From positions 1 to 5,674 of the forward strand of contig JAUVDZ010000079.1 in NCBI GenBank assembly GCA_030595015.1: 5,674 nt of DNA, given 5' to 3'. The stretch's first letter is position 1. Every line of letters begins with the position of its first letter. The notes below the pieces were generated by a model. That model was not told where the DNA came from. It saw only the letters and a list, made by a program, of their open reading frames with translations, and ran no database searches. The position numbers were made by a program, and so were the translations under genes. Source of the stretch: Candidatus Peregrinibacteria bacterium. Lineage in GTDB: Bacteria > Patescibacteriota > Gracilibacteria > UBA1369 > PNNO01. This document shows, in pieces, positions 1-5,674 of this stretch.

Positions 1-833
1 AAAACAACTTTTGTGTCGGTGAATTTTGCTATTTTTTTAATAACCTCCAGTGCATGGTACCTAGGAGATTGCTCTTGTTTATAAGAAAACTCGTGTTCTT
101 CATCTAAAATAATTAATCCTGGGTTTTTTACTGGTGCAAATATTGCAGATCGAGGTCCGATCACTATTTGAGACTGTCCTAAATAGATTTTTAGCCACTC
201 TAAACTGCGTTGTTTTTCTGTAAGTCGACTATGCAAAATTGCAACTTTATTACCGAAAATATTTTCGAAATAATTTATCATTTGTGGAGTCAAAGAGATT
301 TCCGGAACCACAAGAATACATTGTTTACCTTGTTCCAAATATTTTTCAACAAGATGTAAGTAAATTTCAGTTTTCCCACTACCAGTAACACCACGAATTA
401 ACGAGAATTTTTTGGTGGTATTAAAGATTTTTTCAACCGCCTCCTTTTGACTTTCGGTTAGTACATGCTTTATATTTGTATTTTTCTTTTCTGCAGGCTT
501 TATTTCTTTACTTTTATATAATTTAGGAGGAAGAAACAAATTTACACATTTTTGAAGAGGAGCGAAATAATATTCTGACATCCAATTAACAACTTCTAAT
601 TGCCATTTTTGTAAAAGCGGATATTCACTTAATAATTCGGTGATATTTTTTGTTGGATACGGTGGCTTTTTATCAGAAATCCCAACTACAACACCTTCAA
701 TTTTTTGGTTCCTTAAAGGTATATTTACAAAACTCCCTTCTTTAACTTGCATACCTTCAGGAATTTGATAAGTAAGAGTTTCAAGTTTGTTTGGCATCCT
801 TCTTTTAGGGCAGATTTTAGCAAATTTCAACAT
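1..833 (-). CDS. priA: Primosomal protein N' (replication restart helicase PriA), N-terminal part, cut by the left edge
   Basis: PriA is a 3'-5' superfamily 2 DNA helicase that recognises stalled forks and reloads the replisome in the cytoplasm. The first 277 residues are visible. Residues 1 to about 103 match the 3'-end DNA-binding domain (TYQIPEGM near the start, then SEYYFAPL before residue 98). A lysine-rich linker at about 104-124 leads into helicase lobe 1: LTESQKEA at 125-132, Walker A GVTGSGKT at 148-155, VPEISLTPQ at 176-184, LHSRL from 200, GPRSAIFAP at 226-234, Walker B DEEH at 244-247, and the PriA-type YKQ...RYHA loop at 251-261. Motif III, the zinc-binding cysteines and lobe 2 lie off the window. 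Walker A sits about 75 residues earlier than in E. coli PriA, so the winged-helix domain seems absent. The ATG at 831-833 is the first possible start: an in-frame TAG lies at 855-857 with no start codon between. No Shine-Dalgarno precedes it; a -10-like TATAAT lies 7 nt upstream. Identification is secure. Confidence 0.96.
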   Translation of the reverse strand, partial: MLKFAKICPKRRMPNKLETLTYQIPEGMQVKEGSFVNIPLRNQKIEGVVVGISDKKPPYPTKNITELLSEYPLLQKWQLEVVNWMSEYYFAPLQKCVNLFLPPKLYKSKEIKPAEKKNTNIKHVLTESQKEAVEKIFNTTKKFSLIRGVTGSGKTEIYLHLVEKYLEQGKQCILVVPEISLTPQMINYFENIFGNKVAILHSRLTEKQRSLEWLKIYLGQSQIVIGPRSAIFAPVKNPGLIILDEEHEFSYKQEQSPRYHALEVIKKIAKFTDTKVV

Positions 834-840
834 ACAAAAG

Positions 841-870
841 ATTATATAAGGCTTCTATTCTACCTATCTA
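841..870 (-). promoter_or_regulatory. Candidate sigma70-type promoter of priA, possibly giving a leaderless mRNA
   Basis: On the minus strand a perfect TATAAT (841-846) is preceded, 18 bp upstream, by TAGATA (865-870), which matches four of six bases of the TTGACA -35 consensus. Exactly 7 nt separate the -10 box from the priA ATG, so transcription would be expected to begin at or next to the start codon. The gap has no Shine-Dalgarno sequence, in keeping with a leaderless message. In an AT-rich genome a chance TATAAT is quite possible, and priA could instead be read through from the permease gene. Confidence 0.5.
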
Positions 871-881
871 AAGAACGTTTG

Positions 882-3800
882 TTAAGAGTTTAATAATTTT
901 GGATCATCCCAGCCTTTATCTTTCTTAGAAAGCATTGAATATAGGATTGGGTCTAATAGCAGTACTAGGAAGTATTGAGTCGTTAAACCAAAGATAAATG
1001 CGAATCCCAGGCTTCCCCAGATTTCATCTGTTAAAGCTAAAGGTAAAATACCAAATATTGATGTTGCGGTTGTTAGGAACACTGGTTGTAAACGAGAAGT
1101 TGCGCCTTCAATTATAGATTCTTTGAATCCCATGCCGCGATGTCTGTTTTTGTTCATTTGATCTATCAATACGATTGCATCATTTACAACAACTCCTGCA
1201 AGTCCTACGATTCCTATTACAGATGGAATTGAAATCGTTAAACCCATTAAAGTTAGACCAATAAATACACCAGTTAATGCAAATGGTAACGAGAGTATGA
1301 TTATGAATGGTTGCTTGTAAGATTTGAATTGTAATACGAGAAGCATAGCTATCAATAAAAGCCCTACTAAAAGCGCTAATCCTAAATCTGTGAATGATTG
1401 TTGTACTGATTCAAATTCTCCACCAAATTCCATGGTATAACCTTTTGGAATAGGATTTTTTTCAATTTTTGCATTTAAATCTTCAATGATTTCACCTGCA
1501 GTTCTGTTTTTATTATATGCGCTTACATTAATAACTCTTTTTTCATCAATGTGTGAAATACTTGTTAAGTTTTCTTTAAATTCGATATTTATTAATTCAC
1601 TAATTGGAATAAATCCTGAGGAAGGGGAGTTAACATATATATCTTTTAATTCATCTATGCTTAATTCATTTTCATCAATAAATCCATATTTAACAATAAC
1701 GTCAGTTTCTTTTCCATCTTTTCTTAATTCAGTCGCTTCAACACCTGAAATGCTATTTCTAAGAAGTCCTGCAATTTGTATAGGCGCAATACCATAAAAG
1801 TTTAGTCGCTCACGTTTAAGAGTGATATTGAATTCACCAGCACCTTTTTCAATTGAAGTTGCTACCTCCTGCGTTCCTTCAATATTATTTAAATAACCTT
1901 TAAATTGAACAGCAAGTTCTTCAAGTTTTTTTAAATCTGGGCCAGTTAATTTTATATCAATTGGTGCGCCTGTTGGAGGTCCACTTTGTAAATCAAAAAT
2001 TGAAACTTTGCCACCCTGAACATTTTTTAATTTTTCACGTACTACTTCTGAAAATTCATAACTTTGTAATTCACGTTCACTAGGATGTACTAAATTAACT
2101 GTGATTGTTCCTATGTCCGTTGCATTTTGTGAAGTAGAAACTATTGATCTCATTGAGCTTCCTGCGTTTGTTCCTATTCCTGTAGTAAGACTTTTAACTT
2201 CAGGCATCTCCATTAATAATTTTTCTACTTTTTGTGCAACCTGGTTTGTAGTTTCTAAATTTGATCCTGGAGGAGTTTCAATATCTACATAAAAATAATC
2301 AGCATCTGCAACCGGGAATGCTTCGCTTTTTAAAATTCCGGTAATAGGAAGTGCAAAAGAAATAACCATCACTGCTGTCATTGAAATTAAAGCTATTGCT
2401 TTTTTGAAACCTGAATCAAGAATTTCAGTAATAAAATTCTTGTACCATTTTTGAACTCCTTTAAATAAATTTCTTTTCTTTCCTGGTTTTAAAAATTTTG
2501 CAGAAAGAGTTGGAGTAATAGTTAAGTTTACAAATAAAGAAGAAAGTAAAATTGTAGTAACAGTAATCGGAATAATCCTCATAAACTGACCCATAATTCC
2601 ACTAACTGCCAGCATTGGTAAAAAGGCAAAAATTGTTGTTAAAGTTCCTGCGATAATTGGCCATTTAAATTCATATACTCCTAAAATTGCAGCTCCATAG
2701 GAAGTATATTTGCCTGATCTTAAGTTCTCATAGATACCTTCAATAATAATTACTGAATTATCAATTAATAATCCTAATGCAAATACCAGTGAAAATAATG
2801 TAAGAGAATTTAAACTTTGACCCATTGCATGAAGTACTGCCATTGTAATTAACATTGAAAATGGAATACTCATTGCTGCAATTAATCCTTCTTTTATCCC
2901 TAAAAATATAAACAGAAAAGTAAGAATTAATATGATAGTTGCAATACCATTATTACCTAAAGTTTCAAAATCCTCTGTTAAAAATTCTGAGTTATCATTT
3001 GATATATGAACATCAACCAAAGAGGGGATTGTAGTCCCTTTCATGTCTTCCAGCTGTTCTTTTGCGTTTTCTGCAACATCAACTATATTTGCAGAATCCT
3101 TTTTGTAAATTTGAAGTGATATTGCATTTTTAATGGTTCCATTTGCAGGAATTCCTACTCGGGCAATTGTAGATTTTTCTTCTAATTTTTCTTCAATTGT
3201 TGCAACATCTTTTAAAAGAATTGAATTTTGCTTAACTGGAATTTGAGAAAGTTCATAAGCAGAACTAATTTCAGCTTCGACTCTTAAAGTATATTTAACT
3301 CCATCGTTTTCAATAACACCTATAGGAAAGTTAAGATTTGAGGATCGAATTGCCTGAACAATTTGATCTATACTTAAGTTATATTCTTCAAGTGCAGTTG
3401 GATTAACAGTAATTTGGATTTGTTTATCACGTGCACCAATTATATTTACATCAGAAACTCCACTTAATTTTTCTAATTCATTTTGAACATCTTCCGCTAC
3501 AGTTTTTAATTGATCTTCAGGTATATCACTTAATAACGAGAATATTATGACAGGGAATGAATTTGCACTAAATGAGGCTGTTACAGGATCTTCTGCTTCT
3601 GCTGGTAATTTATTCTTTGCTTTTTCTACAGCGTCTCTTAAATCAACAATTGCATCGTCAATGTCTGTTCCTGATTCAAATTCAGCAATTACATTTGATA
3701 ACCCGAATTGAGAAGTTGAAGTTATTGTTTTAATGTTATCTACATTCGAAATAGCAGTTTCTATTTCATTTGTAACCAGCTCTTCTACATCTAAAGGATT

Positions 3801-4001
3801 TGCTCCTGGATAAACTGTGAATACAGAACCATAGAGTAAATCAATTTCTGGTTGGATTTCTTTTGGAATTGCATTTAAAGCAGTGTAACCCCAAATTGTG
3901 AACATTAGGATTATTAAAGTAGTTACTTTTTTATGTTTTATAAAAAAATTCCATGGTGATTTTTTGATTTCTCTTAACTCATCAGTACTGTATTTTGACA
4001 T
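882..4001 (-). CDS. RND-family efflux permease (AcrB/SwrC-like, 12 TM segments)
   Basis: This is an inner-membrane, proton-driven exporter that should work as a trimer with the adaptor encoded just upstream. Its 1039 residues are the usual length for AcrB-type pumps and show the duplicated RND plan: TM1 at about 26-44, a large extracytoplasmic domain at 45-348, TM2-6 at about 351-496, TM7 at 535-555, a second large domain at 556-868, and TM8-12 at about 872-1017. TM4 carries GLLIDNSVIIIE (D414, N415), so only the first of AcrB's two relay aspartates is kept. TM10 carries GVVVNDAIVLID, with Asn940 where AcrB has its lysine. Such variants are known in the broad family, for example in SwrC-like pumps, and need not mean loss of function. 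The substrate cannot be told from sequence. The ATG is the first possible start, since an in-frame TAA lies at 4017-4019. No Shine-Dalgarno is visible, and the gene starts 11 bp after the adaptor stop, suggesting co-transcription. The gene appears intact. Confidence 0.95.
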   Translation of the reverse strand: MSKYSTDELREIKKSPWNFFIKHKKVTTLIILMFTIWGYTALNAIPKEIQPEIDLLYGSVFTVYPGANPLDVEELVTNEIETAISNVDNIKTITSTSQFGLSNVIAEFESGTDIDDAIVDLRDAVEKAKNKLPAEAEDPVTASFSANSFPVIIFSLLSDIPEDQLKTVAEDVQNELEKLSGVSDVNIIGARDKQIQITVNPTALEEYNLSIDQIVQAIRSSNLNFPIGVIENDGVKYTLRVEAEISSAYELSQIPVKQNSILLKDVATIEEKLEEKSTIARVGIPANGTIKNAISLQIYKKDSANIVDVAENAKEQLEDMKGTTIPSLVDVHISNDNSEFLTEDFETLGNNGIATIILILTFLFIFLGIKEGLIAAMSIPFSMLITMAVLHAMGQSLNSLTLFSLVFALGLLIDNSVIIIEGIYENLRSGKYTSYGAAILGVYEFKWPIIAGTLTTIFAFLPMLAVSGIMGQFMRIIPITVTTILLSSLFVNLTITPTLSAKFLKPGKKRNLFKGVQKWYKNFITEILDSGFKKAIALISMTAVMVISFALPITGILKSEAFPVADADYFYVDIETPPGSNLETTNQVAQKVEKLLMEMPEVKSLTTGIGTNAGSSMRSIVSTSQNATDIGTITVNLVHPSERELQSYEFSEVVREKLKNVQGGKVSIFDLQSGPPTGAPIDIKLTGPDLKKLEELAVQFKGYLNNIEGTQEVATSIEKGAGEFNITLKRERLNFYGIAPIQIAGLLRNSISGVEATELRKDGKETDVIVKYGFIDENELSIDELKDIYVNSPSSGFIPISELINIEFKENLTSISHIDEKRVINVSAYNKNRTAGEIIEDLNAKIEKNPIPKGYTMEFGGEFESVQQSFTDLGLALLVGLLLIAMLLVLQFKSYKQPFIIILSLPFALTGVFIGLTLMGLTISIPSVIGIVGLAGVVVNDAIVLIDQMNKNRHRGMGFKESIIEGATSRLQPVFLTTATSIFGILPLALTDEIWGSLGFAFIFGLTTQYFLVLLLDPILYSMLSKKDKGWDDPKLLNS

Positions 4002-4012
4002 TTCGTGTCGGA
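4002..4012 (-). other. Adaptor-permease junction without a Shine-Dalgarno sequence
   Basis: Only 11 bp lie between the TAA of the adaptor and the ATG of the permease; read on the minus strand they are TCCGACACGAA. There is no GGAGG-like purine run here or in the last codons of the adaptor. The spacing suits one mRNA with translation of the permease coupled to termination on the adaptor, or initiation that does not depend on Shine-Dalgarno pairing. Confidence 0.7.
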
Positions 4013-5674
4013 TTAATTAGATAATTCTGCAACAAAGTCTCCATCTTCAACAAGTTTTGCTCCATAAGTTATCACTTTGTCTCCAAGTGATAATCCATCT
4101 ACAATTTCTAATTGGTTGCCTGAGATTTGCCCCAGTTTAACAGCTTTTTTAACTGCTCTGTTATTTTCAACAATATAAACATATTCGCCATCTGATTCAA
4201 AAATTATGCTTTTAAAAGGAACAAAAACTCCTGCAGCATCTTTTTGAGCTTCTGTGAATTTAACATCTGCAAACATTCCAGCTACAAATTTATTGTCTTC
4301 ATTTGGAATCACAATTTTTACGTCAACTTTTTTAGTTTGTGGATCTAAAGCAGCCATAACTTTTGTAATTTTTCCTGTTGTTTTAATCCCTCCTGGTGCT
4401 TCGATTTGTACAGTCTGACCAAGTTTTACAAATCCAAGTTCTTCAGCAGTCAAGCTAACTATTACTTCGATTTTGCTCATGTCTCCAACACGTACAACTT
4501 TTTGACCAGGATTAACATAATTTCCTTCTTCTATGTACTTATCTAATAATATTCCGTTGATTGGTGATTTAATTTCAGTTCCTTCCAGATTTACAGCTGC
4601 TATATCAGCCTGACCTTCCACTTGTGCCAGTTGCGTTTCAGCACCTAAAACTTGTAGGTTTGATTTAGCTTGAATATTTTCTAATTGAGCAACTGCAGCT
4701 TCTAGTTGTTTTTCAGCTATTTCAACTGCATGTCTTTGTGCATCTAATTGAGAGTCTCGATTAGATGATACAATTCTATATGCTTGTTTTGCAGAGGCGA
4801 GTTGTGTTTCAGAGGCTTCTAATCCATTAAATGCTCCTTCAGGTTGAATTTGATTACCCAAAACTATGTTTTCAAGTCCCTGACGAGTCATAATCAACCC
4901 GTTTGTACCCATATCAATAGCAGATTGAAGAGTATTTATACCATTTTCAGTGGTGCTTAAGAATGTGTGTAAATTCTCTAATTCATCCTCATCTAAAGCA
5001 TCTTCAATAACATCTTTTACATCTATTAATAAGTATTGGCTGTCATCTAAAGTATCAAGAATGTCATTTAAAAGTTCAAGTGCATCATCTGAATTCTCAT
5101 CATCATTTATATCTAGGTATTCATCTAGTAGATCTTCGTAGGCTTCTCCTAAATCATTTTTTTCATCTCTAATATCACGTAAACGTGAGGATGAAGTAGC
5201 TTGTAAAAGTTCGTCTTCATATACTAAAAATGAATTTACAATATCATAAGTTGCTTCTATTAAAGTTAATGATGAAATAATTGAAGAAAGCGATTGGTCT
5301 AGTACGTTATCAAACCCTATATCACTACTTTCGATTGAATTGTAATAATTTTCCTGTGCTGCATTCAATCCAAGTTCTGCGCTTTGAACGCCTAACATTG
5401 ATGATCTCAGTTGTTCTTCCCAGGCTTTAATTGAGTTATTATAAGTGTCAATTGAGCTTTGTAGCCCGATTTGAGCTGTAGAAACTCCGATTTGAGCTGA
5501 TTGGATATCTTTTGAAACTGAGTTTTTTGTACTATTTAATGCTTTTTCTGAATTTTCTAAAGCTTTTAATGCAGTTTCAAAATTAATAAATGCAATTTGT
5601 GATGATGTTGAATCACTTATTTTTGCAATTTGATTGCCTGATTTTATTTCGTCGCCTTCGTCATATTGGAAATC
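4013..5674 (-). CDS. RND efflux periplasmic adaptor (membrane-fusion protein, HlyD/AcrA-like), N-terminus beyond the right edge
   Basis: The reading frame stays open to the right edge, giving 553 visible residues (numbered from the edge); the internal ATG at 5396-5398 is not the true start because 92 clearly homologous residues precede it. Adaptors of this family link an inner-membrane pump to its exit path. Visible order: the end of the N-terminal lipoyl half-motif (YDEGDEIKSGNQIAKI, 4-19); coiled-coil arm 1 (about 21-117); a helical, very acidic insertion (about 118-275); coiled-coil arm 2 (about 277-362); the second lipoyl half (IKSPINGILL...EEGNYVNPGQ, about 366-391); a beta-barrel (about 400-474); and a membrane-proximal domain with VFVPFKSIIF, ending at the TAA (about 477-553). 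The signal peptide or anchor is off the window. Each arm is about 85-95 residues, longer than in AcrA. I find no R-x6-L-x6-S TolC-docking motif in the hairpin region. It is the first visible gene of an operon with the permease. Confidence 0.93.
   Translation of the reverse strand, partial: DFQYDEGDEIKSGNQIAKISDSTSSQIAFINFETALKALENSEKALNSTKNSVSKDIQSAQIGVSTAQIGLQSSIDTYNNSIKAWEEQLRSSMLGVQSAELGLNAAQENYYNSIESSDIGFDNVLDQSLSSIISSLTLIEATYDIVNSFLVYEDELLQATSSSRLRDIRDEKNDLGEAYEDLLDEYLDINDDENSDDALELLNDILDTLDDSQYLLIDVKDVIEDALDEDELENLHTFLSTTENGINTLQSAIDMGTNGLIMTRQGLENIVLGNQIQPEGAFNGLEASETQLASAKQAYRIVSSNRDSQLDAQRHAVEIAEKQLEAAVAQLENIQAKSNLQVLGAETQLAQVEGQADIAAVNLEGTEIKSPINGILLDKYIEEGNYVNPGQKVVRVGDMSKIEVIVSLTAEELGFVKLGQTVQIEAPGGIKTTGKITKVMAALDPQTKKVDVKIVIPNEDNKFVAGMFADVKFTEAQKDAAGVFVPFKSIIFESDGEYVYIVENNRAVKKAVKLGQISGNQLEIVDGLSLGDKVITYGAKLVEDGDFVAELSN
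4859..5332 (-). other. Acidic helical insertion at the tip of the adaptor coiled-coil hairpin
   Basis: This stretch encodes about residues 118-275 of the visible adaptor, between the two coiled-coil arms. It reads as several amphipathic helices with leucines and isoleucines at helix-like spacing. Its core (visible residues 153-232, bases 4979-5218) has 31 Asp/Glu against 5 Lys/Arg in 80 residues, 20 of them Asp. Typical adaptors have only a short turn at this place. I recognise no named domain here; the limits are estimated by eye. It stays in frame, with no sign of a frameshift. Confidence 0.7.
5466..5499 (-). repeat. In-frame 21-bp (one heptad) repeat in coiled-coil arm 1
   Basis: The 13-mer CCGATTTGAGCTG (plus strand) occurs at 5466-5478 and again at 5487-5499, exactly 21 bp apart. 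In the adaptor it encodes the consecutive heptads SAQIGVS and TAQIGLQ. The period equals one coiled-coil heptad, so the repeat could reflect growth of the arm by small in-frame duplication. With only two copies, chance or selection on the coiled coil is also possible. Confidence 0.6.

Noticed and set aside
834..881. Rho-independent terminator after the permease gene
   Set aside because: The only inverted element is a short AACGTT palindrome with no stable stem and no U-tract, so no terminator can be supported.
1486..1797. Plus-strand open frame of 103 codons
   Set aside because: It lies wholly inside the permease gene on the opposite strand and has low-complexity, non-protein-like composition; the minus-strand frame has clear RND homology.
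2101..2292. Plus-strand open frame of 63 codons
   Set aside because: Antisense shadow of the second periplasmic region of the permease, with no recognisable domain.
4950..5141. Plus-strand open frame rich in serine
   Set aside because: Antisense reading of the Asp/Glu/Leu-rich adaptor insertion; the serine run is a by-product of the complementary codons.
5396..5398. ATG as the start of the adaptor gene
   Set aside because: The same frame continues without a stop for 92 codons to the right edge and encodes the lipoyl half-motif and first coiled-coil arm, so this ATG is internal.
1..5674. UGA recoded to glycine, as in Gracilibacteria-type genetic codes
   Set aside because: No in-frame TGA appears in any of the three genes and glycine is written with GGN codons throughout, so the sequence gives no support for recoding.

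Overview
The window holds three genes, all read on the minus strand. In transcription order they are a membrane-fusion (adaptor) protein whose start lies beyond the right edge (4013-5674), a complete 1039-residue RND-family efflux permease (882-4001), and the N-terminal third of the primosomal helicase PriA, which runs off the left edge (1-833). Coding density is almost total: 11 bp separate adaptor from permease and 48 bp separate permease from priA. I found no RNA gene, insertion sequence, CRISPR array, origin or convincing terminator.

The DNA is strongly AT-rich, both visible stops are TAA, and no in-frame UGA occurs in about 1,870 visible codons, so nothing suggests UGA recoding. The PriA is unusually compact, with only a short linker where the winged-helix domain normally lies. 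The adaptor lacks a recognisable TolC-docking motif and carries a large acidic insertion. Neither visible start codon has a clear Shine-Dalgarno sequence. Together these traits would fit a small-genome lineage such as Patescibacteria/CPR, or another bacterium without a conventional TolC partner. This is an inference from gene architecture, not a proven placement.

Adaptor and permease form an operon: the adaptor should gather around the periplasmic (or extracytoplasmic) part of the proton-driven permease and help move an unknown substrate across or out of the envelope. No outer-membrane factor gene is visible. priA, for replication restart, is functionally unrelated and appears to have its own promoter just before its ATG, placed so that the mRNA could be leaderless.

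The most unusual element is the roughly 160-residue, Asp/Glu-rich helical insertion between the two long coiled-coil arms of the adaptor, where adaptors of tripartite pumps normally contact TolC. Other points of interest are the compact PriA and the possible leaderless priA promoter.
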